From positions 30,732 through 94,731 of the forward strand of contig JAHQIW010000109.1 of assembly GCA_019055375.1 (NCBI GenBank): DNA of 64,000 nt, in the 5' to 3' direction. The first letter of the stretch is position 1, and each line of letters opens with the position of its first letter. The notes under the pieces are model-generated. The model was not told the DNA's origin, searched no databases, and saw only the letters and a program-made list of their open reading frames with translations. This document shows positions 25,070 to 36,965 of this stretch, in pieces. A program made the translations under genes and the position numbers. The stretch comes from Parelaphostrongylus tenuis. Lineage: Eukaryota; Nematoda; Chromadorea; Rhabditida; Metastrongylidae.

Positions 25070-25440
25070 GTACCAAATTTGTCTATACTTACCGCATTAT
25101 GGTCGCTCAACGAAGCCTTTATCGTAGTTTGCAGCAAGACAAGTACAAATTGGAGCTCAATACCCAGATCGCAATCGAGAACATCACTCGTGCATAGGCT
25201 CAAGAATTTGTGCCGAGACGAGCAACGTCACGGTTCTTCGATGAGTTTCGTGCCAACAACACCAACTTAAAAGACCAGCGAGCTCCAGATGTCCACGCGA
25301 AGTTGCTCGAAAGGCCGTCATCGAAACAAATGAAGAGGACTCGACTTTGATTATCAAGGAGATAAGCGACGATTTTCACTGCGGTCAGAAAGCAATCAGC
25401 ACAATATTGAAGGCAACAGGAAGCATCTGTATAATAAATT
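25070..25440 (+). mobile_element. Mariner transposase relic (N-terminal HTH part)
   Basis: Frame-shifted pieces read FFDEFRANNTNLKDQRAPD (equivalent of the WFxKFRxGxxxLxDxPRSGRP linker) and then ARKAVIETNEEDSTLIIKEI and SDDFHCGQKAISTILKATGS (second helix-turn-helix). The catalytic domain is absent. It lies in intron 3 of pseudogene member 2, just before its exon 4. Confidence 0.68.
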
Positions 25441-25992
25441 TGATCTTCATTGCTCTAGTGCCAAAACTTACGAGAAAACCCAATGAAATATTGGTCCCAC
25501 AATTTTACTGCATTCATTTCTTTAGTAATTTTCTTGTGCAATATGATTTCTAGTTTCAGTAAGGAAACTTAAATGAAAGGTAATTCCCGTATTTGTAACT
25601 TTTTGATGAAACAAATGATTGAAAAAGAAGTTACTTTCAGTTGATACCGAAGACAAGAAAAAGCTACACTGCATCATAATAGGAAACATGGTGACTGCGT
25701 TATGCGATGGAGTGATGAGTGGAGGTAAACTGGAATGTGATATAGGAATGAACAAGGGTATCGGAAATATCGCCAGTTACACGTCATTTTCTGGAACACG
25801 GTTCGAACTACTTTTCCATCTAGAAAAATCAATTATCTAAAGGAAAACCTCTGTAGACCACGAATATCATCATGGCGAATTGGTCGAAAGAAATGTGGCA
25901 AGGTGTGGTGAACAGAGCGCTTCGAATGTTGGCATCGGGTCCGTCTGGATCACAATTTGTCGCCGCACTTGCAACTGTCTTCTAGAAGACTG

Positions 25993-25998
25993 AATAAA
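25993..25998 (+). terminator. Polyadenylation signal of pseudogene member 2
   Basis: AATAAA 8 nt after the TAG of exon 5. It is a leftover of the functional gene. Confidence 0.5.
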
Positions 25999-26149
25999 GT
26001 CTGAACTCTTTGAAATAAACTATGCATTCAGCGGACTTTCGTCTACTTCAGCTTAACGAGTAGATTTTGCCTCTACTCAGCTGTTTATATAGACCTCGCT
26101 CAAAACAATTATAATCTGTTAATATGGTAACATGTATCATCCTCTTATA

Positions 26150-26335
26150 AGGTTTGGTACGGCACCTGTAAAGTACTAGACAGCTGTTTCAACCTTCCAG
26201 AGTCATCAGCGTCGATTAGTTTATATGTAGGGGTGTATTCGGAAGAGATCGCTGAACTGAATGGCACTGTGCTACTGAGGAGCCTGCAAGGGCGAAACAG
26301 CAGTTGTCTAATATTGCATAAGTGCCGTAACAGAT
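26150..26335. repeat. Imperfect foldback repeat
   Basis: GGCACCTGTAAAGTACTAGA and GACAGCTGTTTC on the left pair, with mismatches, with GAAACAGCAGTTGTC and ATAAGTGCC on the right. It could be an old MITE. Confidence 0.55.
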
Positions 26336-26684
26336 TTCATTACACGCTCAAACATGTCTCCTTGTTATGAGATGGTCAAATTATTGTTTCACAGGCAGAT
26401 AAATTTCTGTAAACACTAAACATGAGTGTATAACGTTCTGAATTGTAAGTGATACATTTACAAACCTTAAAAACTTTGTGCTAGAAAAATGCGCATGAAA
26501 AATTTGAAAGTTTAGTGTTGATAGTTAGTTTCGTGTTGTAGCACAACCAAATTGTCACAATCTCGTGCTGTTTTGTTCAAATTGCTAAGTGTCGAGCAAT
26601 TCATTACATCATTCTCCTGGCGCTTTCAATACAATGCTAAATTTTTTTAGACATGATTCGTCTTCACAGCGCTTTTTTCACTGT

Positions 26685-26905
26685 GTGCATCACAGAACTT
26701 CTGGCACTCAATGAGCTTTTTCGTCTTTTTTCTTGAACGTCGTAAAATACTGGTTGAGCGAATCTTCTTGCAATTTCAAGGAGAGTCTAGGTATGGCGTT
26801 CCATAAGGCGTTATTATTGACTGCAGCAGGAGGATGAGCGGTGGTGCTCAACTCAACGAGCTCAGCTACGAGCATCACAATAATTCGGTCACGGCTCCCA
26901 ATAGG
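26685..26905 (-). mobile_element. SINE family B, inverted copy
   Basis: On the minus strand the head GGGAGCCGTGACCGAATTA and the body TTATGGAACGCCATACCTAG match the copy at 45967, and GACGAAAAAGC and GATGCACAC match its 3' part. Confidence 0.72.
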
Positions 26906-27062
26906 ACTATACAAAGCCCGCGAAATTCGACCGGCACGAAGGAATTCATGCGACCCTTCACAAGGTCTTATTATCATTACTTTATTCTTGTCATGATGAG
27001 ATTTGTCTCAGCACCACCTTTTCATTGTGCAAAAAGCTCTGAACATCAATTAAATTTCACAA

Positions 27063-27315
27063 AATGCGCCATCGATTCGGATCCAGCTAGCAGAGTTTAA
27101 GATGATTGAATGCATATCCGTGCTCAACAATCACTCTCGGTGGTCTACCGATATGCCAAGTCAGTGCTGCTATCTTCTCAGACAAGTCTAGCGCCTATTC
27201 ACCAAATCCGCAGTGATGAAAGGCTTCGAAAGCGTGAGCGCGAGATCGGACCATTGCACATCGACTAATCGATCTTATGCGCTCACCACCTCTGAGCACT
27301 GCGTCACACGAGCTC
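27063..27315 (-). mobile_element. SINE family A, inverted copy
   Basis: Reverse complement of the family: the head is near 27315 (GACGCAGTGCTCAGAGG, CGATCTCGCGCTC) and the end near 27063 (GATTGAATGCATATC, TGCGCCAT). It is strongly diverged. Confidence 0.72.
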
Positions 27316-28495
27316 GACATCTGTTGTAGATTTTAATAGATACTCTAATACACATAGATCGCAACTTAACTTAACTGGTGAAAGAACTATATTTAGAAGA
27401 ATTATATGGAGCGCAATTTACCAGATCTCCCACAAATTCGACTGTCGTCTGCAGTGCCTCAATACTGTCCGTCGTGTATATGCTGCTCATGTGAGCCACC
27501 TTCAAGAAAATTGACAAAGCACTGCACGAGTGGCGTTCATCTCAAAAGGGCAGTGAGGTGAGGGTATGAAATGCACTGCTTATTTTCATTCACACAATAG
27601 CGCATTTTCTTGTAAGCACGGAAACATCAGAAAGTGGAGTAAGTATCCAGAAATTACGCAATCAGTGCTCAGGATTTCACCGTGAGCCATCCTGCAACTT
27701 CATAGCAAGTTCACATCGTTTCCACGCCGAATTGTTGACTATTATTCATAGCCAATGTGAGGGATATCTCTACGAGAAACAAATCTAATCATCATTAACA
27801 TTTAAAGCGCGACACGTCCGGAAGTTAGTTCTACCAAGGGACAATATTATGGTTGATAAGTGATATGAGATTCGAAGTTAAAATGTGAGTTTAACTCCTT
27901 GTTACTCATGCCGTAGACGAAAGAGTAAAAGCTGAGCAAATGTTTCGGTGGTGTAATGATATCACGCTCCTCTGTATATATGAAACACAATTCAACTCCC
28001 GCCTGACGTTTCAAGTTTTGCATACTACTCAACATTCCGAGACATATAATTGTGATATCATTGCAGTGCCGCAGAAACAGTAACTGAAGCATCCTAGAAT
28101 ATCAAATTACAATAAATAACATCAAAACGGTTGAATGATAAAAAATGGACAGTCCAGAAAAATATACAAAGAGCAAACAAAAAATGCCTTTTCAACGTCA
28201 TTCTATAAGCTTTATGCTTCCAGAAATAACCACTTCTCTATAACAAGTTCAGACATTTCTGTTTATTCTTGAAGATTTTCTTTATGAATATGATCATTTC
28301 CTCTTTTCTTTTCTATGTTGTGATATTTTTCGTAAATTTTCCAAGAAGAAATTCTCACTGGACGACTATTGGTGGCGTTAACGACTCACTGCCATAAAAT
28401 TTAATTTCGATTTTTTACGTGATCAAGCTACTTGTTTCCATAATTAAATTGACTAAAATATCAAGGGTTAAGTGAAGTAGCAGACGATTGCATAC

Positions 28496-28501
28496 TTTAT
28501 T
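28496..28501 (-). terminator. Polyadenylation signal of member 3
   Basis: AATAAA on the minus strand, about 30 nt after the stop codon. Confidence 0.6.
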
Positions 28502-28529
28502 TAAAACACTTCGCAGTGAACTTAGCATT

Positions 28530-31500
28530 TTAGCTGACGGTAGCAAGTGCCGAGAAAAAGTGAAATCCAAGCGAACCCGAGGCCAACATTTGAACCGCCT
28601 TGTTTACTATACTTTGCCACATTTGTCTTGACCAATTCCCCATGATGATGTTTGTCGTCTATAGCGAATTGTTTTTCTTCACGAGTCTGTGTAAAAAAAA
28701 ATTTTCAAACCGTGAGAGTTCCTGAGATTGACATGTGATTGCAGGCAATAGATTGGCTATGCTTGTTGTTGCTTATATCACACTTGTCGTTGTTTTTGAA
28801 TCCAGTGCATAGAGAAGTCACGGTGCTGCCGACAATGATGCAGTGTGGATCTTTCTTTTCATCTCCGACTGCAAGTAAATTTACTTTCAACCATTTTTTT
28901 TTTCATCAAGAAATTCAATCAGAATCAGAAACTGGGTTATTGTTTGTAAATTCTGCATATTTCCACCAAAATTTTGAACAGTGATCATCATTTCTTCGGT
29001 TTTGTACCATTCTCTCTGAATATGCATTAATATGTACATATAAATTGTACCGTTGAAGTTATGAAAGCTCGCCAGATAGCCAGTGTGCTCCTCTACATCT
29101 CTTGAGGCTTATTTTTATTAACAGAAGTGAAATTTATATTGTTTGTGCTATTTATTGAACTGTATTAACGAACAAGCCAAAAGATCATTCCACTCTTGCA
29201 AAGGAAAGGTGATAACAATTATTTGAGTCTTCCACTGCTCCTAAAACACACTGATCTTTTTCTAAAGATTTACCAGCATAATGGAAGGACCAACGAGAGA
29301 TATAAACTCCAAATTTGAATCAAAAGAAAGAATTAGAGTCAAAAACAGCCATACAAAGTCCCATTTGGGAGCGCGTTTTTAACAAAGGAGGGCAAATTAG
29401 TGAAATCTTCACCAAGCACTGCCACCATCCTTATTAAAAATCAACGGTTTGTGCCTACTACGCCCGAGTTAATCAGGCAATATAATCCGATCGCATCTTC
29501 CTCATGATTAAAATGTTTGCTCTATTAAAGAAAGGTATCCAACCTTGATCTCACTGGATCACATTGATGTCAACTGCAGAAGACCTGTGTAGAAATATAA
29601 GCATTGGCACAAGTAGAAGACTGACATATGAAACAGTGAAAAGGAGTATTCCAAAAAAATGCTAATGATTTTTGTGGTTACGACGCTCCGCGATGAATCG
29701 CGAAGAACGACAATGGGGCCGCCACAACTATTCGTCAGCATATGCATACACTTAGAGCAAAATGTTCAGCATGTATCCTATTTTTATTCAAGATCGCACA
29801 GTTTCCCCTGCAGAGGAATCTTCTAAAAACCTTTCTTCGGATTCCAAGTTAGTATAAAAATCATGGAGAAAGGCGCGCATTCAAAGCAATAAAATCGCCG
29901 CTAATTTTTTGCAATTGGAAAAACACAATTTACATAGATGCACTTCTCGCTGTCCGAATAACATCTCACCTTGACATAAAGATTTCGAGGTTGGGATGGT
30001 AAAACGTGCACGGTTATTCTGCTTGAAAGTGTTACAAAGAGGCATTGTCAGTCATTCGACATGCCCGTTCTTTGCAGTATGACAAACCGCTTACGAATAA
30101 CCGGCCCACATCTCTACATGTAGCACATCCAGTTGAGTAAACGGTTTCTCGACGTGGATTGTACTTTTTGAATCACATACCAACTGTGCCATACGTTATC
30201 GGATGCTACTGAGTGTATCTCTGCCTTTGTCCTAAGCTTTGTCAACATCGAGGAAGCTATTGATATCGTCGATGTGAATGCAGGTCTATCAGCGTGAATC
30301 GCACACGATAGAGACGTACTGCGTACAAACATTAACTGATTTATATCGAATTTGTAGCCCAACCATGCAGAATTCTCCTACTTTATACCATTCTCATAAA
30401 AGGAAAGGTTCGACACGGAAACTACATCTCACTAAAGTTAACATCATCAATGAAGTAACTAGTCTTTCACTCGCTTAAGACAAGTGAGGGCACGTAGTGT
30501 AAATGCCCTAACATATCCCTATTCTGCAGAGCAAATGTAATTATCCATGGACACCAACAAGCTGATATGACACTTGATAAACTCAACAAGGCGAGAAAAA
30601 AGAATGGACTGCCCTTAGATAGGACGAAGATCATCGTGAAAAGAGTATTCTGAGAAGGTGATAGATTAAAGGATAGCTCTATCATTACGTAGACTTCTCG
30701 CATATGGGCTTTGGTTCTTCGGTGTACATAAAGAGAAGGATGATGGAAAATTCAGGAAAGAAAGAACAAAACGTGTGCCACATCTGGACTTCTTAAAAAA
30801 GCCTTCGGTCATAAGACGAAATTGCGTTTCTTTAGCGCTCTGCTGTTATCCAGAGAGACATTGGCTGATACTTCAACCACCTCAAGAAATCTGCGCACCA
30901 CACACATGGATCATGATGATCACTTCTAGAATCCAAGCGGAACTCACAACTTCAAAAAATAAAACGTATATCTTTAGCAAAACACAAATGGGCTGGTCAT
31001 CTAATGAGAAGAATGATGGCAAATGCGCAGAGATTGGTGGAGTAGATTCTAGGAAAATCGCTTCTCTAGAAGTAGCTTCTAGACCTAAACTATGAACGAA
31101 TGTGTTATCGGCTGATGTCAACTATGTGCACTGCACGACCAGAGGAAGTAGTTGTATGTGGCCGAAATGGACCTTGGACGTCATTAGTTCAAGACACACC
31201 GCCTTTATGATGAAAGATTGCACGACAGAAAAGTAAACTAAGGTCACTTTCAAATCGTGCTAACAGTGAAGGTTCGCCATTAAAGTTATAAGTATCAGTT
31301 TCAAAACACTGCAAAAAGTTTCGAAGGAGAATTTTTTGAAGCAGAAGTGATTCAGAAGTGAATTTTTGAAGTGAGGAACTTACACATCAATGCTGGATTT
31401 GTAATGTCTTTTTCCACGTCCTTGCATTCCAATGGATTATATTTGACCTGAACAGTAAGCTGACTCAAAATGGCCGAGATTACTGCATCAGGAAGGAGTG

Positions 31501-32186
31501 CGCTACGACCTTGCTGTTCGAGGACATCAAAGACCTCAAAAGCGGAATTTTCACTTATTAGATAATTATGCTTGAAATTGTTTCGAGTAGATTCAGTTGA
31601 AACTATGCAAGCTATGCTGATGCAATGGTACTAATGAATTATCAAAAACAAAGCTGAGTTATCACGCGTTCCCACAATTCACAAAACAAGACATAGAATT
31701 CGTTGTTTCGAACCCACTGTTTGCATTACAAGGCGTAATACAAATGTCTGAACCGAGTCGCTGCTTGCTGCAATACCAAAAGCCTTCGCACGAACAGCAG
31801 CATCATCGCTGTAGACCATGTTAACAGGCAAAGTGAAGCCGGTGACAGTGAAGTTCCGAGTGCTTGCTGCAATTATGCTCCGTTGATTTTATAAGGATAA
31901 TGACATCATCGAATAAGATGTTTCGAACTTTTTTCTTTTCAACCCTTTCTGTACAAAAATCACATCTTTCCATCATGATTCAGTTCATTTCAAATCTCTG
32001 GTAGTGTTGAAGCGTTAGATGTATCCACTCTGATTGAGGTTTGCAATTTTATATTTGAAAAGCAGTTTAAGCTACCATACTAATTTTCTAACTCTTACAT
32101 TGCCCTGGTGGCATCACTCCACACGAAAGGACTGTCAAGATGATAAGCATCAAAACCATAGGAACGCCGATTGGAAGCCGCGTCAT
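28530..32186 (-). CDS. Member 3: predicted secreted protein of unknown family, intact, 224 aa
   Basis: The exons are 32186-32099, 31866-31718, 31534-31384, 28868-28711 and 28658-28530, totalling 675 nt with one open frame ending in TAA. Introns are 232, 183, 2515 and 52 nt, with phases 1,0,1,0. The start is the only ATG that opens a strong signal peptide (VPMVLMLIILTVLSC) ending in CGVMPPGQ. Domain landmarks by residue are NFTVTGFTLPVNMVYSDDA (about 32-50), RLVMQT (74-79), GRSALLPDAVISAIL (88-102), LECKD (115-119), HCIIVGSTVTSLC (139-151), DKCDIS (159-164) and NWSRQMWQSIVNKAVQML (190-207). There are six or more cysteines, consistent with an extracellular fold. A TTTTAG acceptor lies 28 nt upstream of the ATG and an AATAAA lies about 30 nt past the stop. 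Intron 3 contains a decayed RTE copy in the opposite orientation. I do not recognise the family. Exon joins were made by eye and rest on conservation among five paralogues. Confidence 0.8.
30540..31200 (+). mobile_element. RTE-clade LINE relic, C-terminal part (copy B)
   Basis: Scattered over frames are the post-FADD-box region (TLDKLNKARKKNGLPLDRTK), a VYLGR-like stretch (GSSVYIKRRMMENSGK) and the C-terminal KHKWAGHLMRRM motif, with many stops and shifts. It lies in intron 3 of member 3, on the opposite strand. It is much older than copies A and C. Confidence 0.7.
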
Positions 32187-32213
32187 GTATGATGGATTGC
32201 TCACTTTAAGCTT

Positions 32214-32220
32214 CTAAAAT
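32214..32220 (-). promoter_or_regulatory. Candidate trans-splice acceptor of member 3
   Basis: ATTTTAG on the minus strand, 28 nt before the ATG and followed by AAGCTTAAAG. The sequence after the AG is conserved with member 4. Confidence 0.5.
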
Positions 32221-32499
32221 TCTAAAATTTGTGCACACTGGCTAAAAACTCATCCATACTTTGCGACTCATCATTCATGCAATAAGAACGGATATAGGAC
32301 TCGCAACATAAATGTCTTTGTCATCAGCGTGTCAGGCGTTTTTGCATCTCTTTCTGACTCTTTCAGGGAGTTAAAAGACTCTAAAGCCTTGAATTTATGT
32401 CTAAATTTAATGAACCGACTTCTACTGAAGATCGTACTAATAGATACACATGAAAGTTTTCTATAATAGTAATTTATGTTGAAGCTTGAATGAAAAGAG

Positions 32500-33231
32500 T
32501 ACGCGAAGACATTTCCCAACACCTTAGGTACCAAGGTTTGAAATAGGTTTCCATCATCTCAGTTGTATTGTTGTGTGATAAAATCATGATTTTTTTGGAA
32601 GGGAAGTAGTTAGCAATGAGCAAGACGCCGCCGTTCAAGATGCTCTTTTGCGAGAAAATCCGTCAAAGAAGATATTGATTGACAAAAGTGAAACCATGAA
32701 GATGTTTTTTTTTCAGGAAAATGCAACATTCCAGAAATCACGTGCGCTTTGCCACATCTGCTTCTAGCAAAGTTGTGAAATCTTTTTTTAATGGGGAAAG
32801 ATTACTAATAACCAAAGGATGATACTTTCCGTATTTTACTGACGGGCAAAGAAATGGGACCGAGATAACATAGTCCAAGAGACACACTATCATGAGGAAA
32901 AGTAAAAAGGAATGGTTTCAGAGTTGGCTGTAGAAAAGCCAAGTAAGCGGGACCCGAAATCTTTCGTGAGTTATGAAAATCCTTCAGTACGCTACAGCTA
33001 TCAGTGATATGATTTTGAAAGGAAACTGAAAGTTCTCAGTAATGCGGCCGAAGTGACGGTGAAAGAACTTCTTAACAGCTTTTTAGACGTTTTAGATTTT
33101 GCACATAACTGACTGATCATGGATGGCCCTCAATGCTACAGTATCTTCATAGTTGGAAAAAACGAAATTCATTATTGTATATCTCTTTTTCTGCATTACT
33201 ATATCCCCACCTGACGCAAATGCTTTGGTTA
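32500..33231. other. Intergenic upstream of member 3, unassigned
   Basis: No exon or element recognised between the 5' flank of member 3 and a SINE of family A. Confidence 0.45.
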
Positions 33232-33545
33232 AGAGCGTATGTGGCGCAGTGGTTAGAGGTGCTCTGCGTGGCACACAAGGTACATGTTCGATCTAGCGCT
33301 CATGCTTCACCAAGCTTTCTATACCTACGGGGTCGCTTAAATTGGTACCGGGCTGGTTCCAGACTTTTTCGGAAAGAAAAGCGGCGCTGACTCGGTGCAG
33401 TGGGAGGCCACCGCGAGTCATTGTAAAAACTAGATATGCATTCATTCATCTCAAACAAAGTTAAAAAGTGAAGACGAATGCATGGCGCATTTCTTAGTGA
33501 TTGATTAATGTTAGCTTTACCGGTTATGCTTTTATCTGCTTTACT
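33232..33545 (+). mobile_element. SINE family A, third copy
   Basis: The head GTGGCGCAGTGGTTAGAGG, the body block AGGCCACCGCGAGTCATTG and the end block GAATGCATGGCGCAT match the copy at 6428. It is the second-best preserved copy. Confidence 0.85.
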
Positions 33546-33769
33546 AGAGTCCAGCTCCACTCTTGTAGCTGTTGCCAACGCTCCACTGATTTGATTCATA
33601 TGTAAATATTAAAAATAGATCAATCAAAGCATTGACAATGCTGTTTCTTGACAGCTGAGGGAGGACGTGCATCAGATGAGGTACACAACTTCCTGAAGGC
33701 CTTCCTCGCTGGACAGAAGCCAGATAATTGACAATTGTTCAAAGCTTAACTCTCTGTGTTTTCAAAGAC

Positions 33770-34910
33770 ATGTTTAATTTTAGAAAATGACTTTTTATTA
33801 CGTTGTAGCAGCAAAAATAAAATTAGGTTTCACACTCAATTTGCTTCCCTTGTTTAATTTGAAGTTTCGCCATGGCTCTTCACCAAAGTTTCACTAGTCA
33901 ATCGATAGCACTGATCTCAAGGACTTTGATGAAATAGCAATTTTTTGAGAGATTACCATAGAGCGCCAAAAGAGTAAAAAATTACCACGCTGCTTGGACA
34001 TTACAGCTAGTTTATTGATAAATATATGTACAGCTTACATGTCAGAGGTAACCTATTTTGGTATAGAGAGCGACTACTTTGAAATTTCTTAATTTTCATC
34101 GTTAATACCACAGATTTGTAAAAAGAAGCAAATTCTCGACCCTTATTGTGCATTTGTATCGCCTATGTTGCTGGAACGTAGGCAAAGCATATCTTTTACA
34201 ATTAGACACTTCTGATAGATGTCCGCATGGAGGTTATTTAGCTGGAGTAGGAAGGACGTACGTTCATCACTGCGAGGAATACGGTACTTCCCCCATCAGC
34301 ACCGATTTTAAGAAAAAAATTTTTTTTGCTCTTTCCAGACATTGCAGTAATCATTCGATAGGTTAGATTTCAAATAACTGAAAAGTGCATTTTGTTTTTT
34401 AAAACACCTTTATATTGCGCCGTAACAGTGTATAAAAAAAATCAATTTCACACTCAAGCATTTTTGCTGGCAAAGTATTTCTTCGGGAAGTTCAGTAATT
34501 ATGCGATAGCATATATCTCGGCAATTTCAATAGCGCTTCTGGTTTCTCAAGAAAAAAAACTTTTTTTGCGCTGTAACACTGAAATTGAGATTCCAGTTCG
34601 CTTGCGGCGCTCATACCTTGCACTGGTATGTGGATGGTTCTTGCAACGTCGGCATCAAGCCATCGCTCTTCAATGACTGGTCGATAGCATAAATCTCGAA
34701 GATTTCAGCGGTGTGCTTGCTTTTTGTAAAAAAGCCTCTTAGGGAGCTGTAGCAACAAGAATAATTTGTGTTGCACATTAGAGTAGTTTTTGCTAGATAC
34801 GGCTTTTCTCTCACAATTCCATATTTATTCAAAAGCGCAATTTTAACGATTACAATAATATGTTTAGTTTTTGAGAAAGACTTTTTAGTGCGTAGTTACA
34901 GCTAAAAGAA
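33770..34910. repeat. Short array of degenerate dispersed-repeat units
   Basis: Several irregular units repeat a common skeleton: a CTTTTTAGTGCGTTGTAGCAGCAAAAATAAAA-like part, a TTTCACACTC part, a GCAAAGCTTTTCTC part and a TAATCATTCGATAGC...TCTCGAAGATTTCAATGG part (consensus approximate). Single units of the same skeleton occur elsewhere (10440-10700, 20360-20830, 44930-45130, 56220-56500). Confidence 0.62.
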
Positions 34911-35389
34911 CATAGAGTTTGGCATTCGGCGCCATGTAGGTCGCACAGCGGAATTCTCATGTGGCGTGCGATGCGCGCCAATTGCGAAACGCATATTCTT
35001 TCAATTGTAACAGCATACTAAAAGTCTTTTTCTAAACCAAGTACAGTATTGGAATTGATGAGGTTTGTGATATCAAATGATTGTTTGACGTTTGAATTAA
35101 ACTATGTCCAGCGAAAGATGCTTGAGTGTAGACTAAAGTTCCAGTTCTGCTTTCACAGTATAATATGAAAAACCATTATAAATTATGCGTGCTTTTGAAT
35201 ATAGGTGCGATTAAGAGTGCAGTAAAGAGAATACTTCTTTGAAAACACATATTTCCGATCAATGCATAATGGCAAGGAAGATAGCGTCTTTATCAGACAC
35301 TATTCTTTTGATCGTGTTAGATATGTCTGTGCTACAATCAGCTCTCATAGTTGGGCATGCAGGATACGTAGAAGTCGACTGATTTCTTG

Positions 35390-35760
35390 TACCTAAACCT
35401 CACGTTTTCTCGAACGCCTCCTACCGTCACTAAGGAGTAGGGTAAAATTGTGGGTGGCAACATCTCCACGACCATTTATCAATTATCTCCTCATCATTGT
35501 TCTTTTCATGTAATTTGGCACAATATCATACAATAATGGCTAGAAATGCGAAAGTTCACTTTCCATTGAAGCTTAAGAAGGTCAAATCGACTCGCATTTC
35601 CTCAGTCGACCACCTCGAAAACTATCTTCGAAGAAGTGATTGTTGAGTGACAATAATGAACAAACGGGAAATATGCACTACTGACTGGTTTTTTCAAGCA
35701 CGTCTGTGTCTCATTGCGAGAGTTCTTCCGATGCAAAAGTATGCGGCTCATCTTCGCAAG
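35390..35760. repeat. Degenerate repeat related to 5280-5640
   Basis: Direct-orientation partner of 5280-5640 (GAACGCCTCCTACCGTCACT, GGTCAAATCGACTCGCAT). Confidence 0.5.
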
Positions 35761-36097
35761 TACGGACCAGATTCGTAATACTCAGCATAATGCATGTACG
35801 CAAGCGATGAACGTCGAGGAGGATACTCTTGGGAAGCAGATGACGACCACCTATGTGGTCTGCTGATGGACGGCTTCAACCACCTGCACGTGATCATATC
35901 GGAGTTATTTTGAGTTCGTCGAACTTCAGAGAGGTAGTAAGCGGAACCGCCTTGAGATTAATCAACTAAGAAAGTACACAGAATACGCAAAATAAGTCGC
36001 ATGTACAGTGGCAAAGGTTGCAAAGACGAATAATGCTCACAGTATGGATAAATGGATATATAATAGCCAAGAACTAATATATAGATAGAATGAAATG

Positions 36098-36124
36098 CTT
36101 ATATATATATATATATATATATAT
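36098..36124. repeat. (AT)n microsatellite
   Basis: An uninterrupted run of alternating T and A, about 26 bp. Confidence 0.9.
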
Positions 36125-36613
36125 TTCTAAATAGAATCCAACCTTTTGTGGTTCACTAATAATCCGATGTATTAAGTGTTATTGATGAAGTAATATTGCA
36201 TTCAGTGGGCACTGTATACGATTAGAGTTATTCAGGACTCGGAGATTTATATCATAATGTTCTTTGTAGAACTTATTACATTTGATTGAATGCCAAAAAC
36301 ATATGATTGCGTAGTCAACTGCAGCTGTGTTTCACAGAAGACTGTACATGTTCCAAAATCATATGAGAGAGAGATTAGAAAAAATCGTGCTTTATCAAAG
36401 TGATACGGGAAATCTGAAAAATTCGTAAGAGAGGAGAAAACACCTTAATTAAGCAACAAAAATCGCGCACTGCTCCGCAATTCACGCTGCGCGTATCGAT
36501 TCAATGGCCGTGTCTTAGGACTCAATAATAAGTGACTAATGGAATTCAATTGTTGTTACATGTTTATAAAAATTCTATGAGCTTTATTCCGTCGTATTTT
36601 TACTGCCTTTTTT

Positions 36614-36724
36614 GCAGTGTTATGGTGATACATGTATACCTAAGAGAATTGAGTGGTGAGCAAAAACACGGTCTCAATTCTCAGTTCAATTCTCTTAGGT
36701 ATATAAGTAACAGCATAACACTGC
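36614..36724. mobile_element. Short hairpin MITE
   Basis: A 111-bp unit begins GCAGTGTTATGGTGATACAT and ends with its reverse complement, with TACCTAAGAGAATTGA paired against TCAATTCTCTTAGGTA around a short centre. Confidence 0.78.
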
Positions 36725-36892
36725 GGAATAAACAGTGAAAATAATAAAAATTTCGGAGTATCACATCTAGCAGTGGCTGTCAGTTCAATTGGATTTATAA
36801 AGCGAAATCGCGTACCCGACTAAACCTGTTATAGGTTGGTGTCTGATAGCTAACATAGAGATGTTGAAGAGTGTGTGGTCGGGCAGATGTGC

Positions 36893-36965
36893 CACGGTGG
36901 TGTAATGGTAGACCACGCGTTCCCGTTAGGATGAAACGCGGGTTCGACTCCAGCCTGAGGCCGTA
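36893..36965 (+). other. tRNA-like sequence, pseudogene or SINE head
   Basis: There is an A-box match TGGTGTAATGGTAGA and a perfect B box GGTTCGACTCC. The acceptor pairs GCCACGG with CTGAGGC with one mismatch. The region between the D and T arms pairs as CGCGTT with AACGCG around a 13-nt loop, so no proper 7-nt anticodon loop forms. It is therefore not a standard working tRNA gene. Confidence 0.55.

Larger units (their letters stand above)
19310..25985 (+). pseudogene. Member 2 of the family, multiply disrupted (right palindrome arm)
   Basis: Exon equivalents are 19310-19396, 19643-19792, 19976-20126, 25641-25800 and 25857-25985. Exon 1 is one base shorter than in member 1, giving an early stop, and it also carries the same TAA before the donor. 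Exon 2 is 150 nt instead of 149, a frameshift after the PVNMAYSTD region. The exon-3 acceptor AG has become GG, and an in-frame TAA follows six codons later in the register of its relatives. Exon 4 keeps LHCIIIGNMVTALC but loses bases near its 3' end. Exon 5 (NWSKEMWQGVVNRALRML, stop TAG) is open throughout. AATAAA follows 8 nt after the stop. Exons 1-3 mirror member 1 in the inverted duplication. Intron 3 (5.5 kb) holds a Penelope-like relic and a mariner relic. The gene is dead as a whole, though the exon 4-5 part has decayed less. Confidence 0.72.

Noticed and set aside
32745..32775. Possible orphan exon-5 fragment (TTTGCCACATCTGCTTC)
   Set aside because: The match to the family exon is a single 13-base run with no flanking similarity.
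33300..33599. Open frame of 99 codons on the minus strand
   Set aside because: It is the antisense of SINE family A. A similar frame at 6417-6647 comes from another copy of the same SINE.
36893..36965. Functional tRNA gene
   Set aside because: Box A and box B are good but the anticodon arm does not form a 7-nt loop, so only a tRNA-like sequence is reported.
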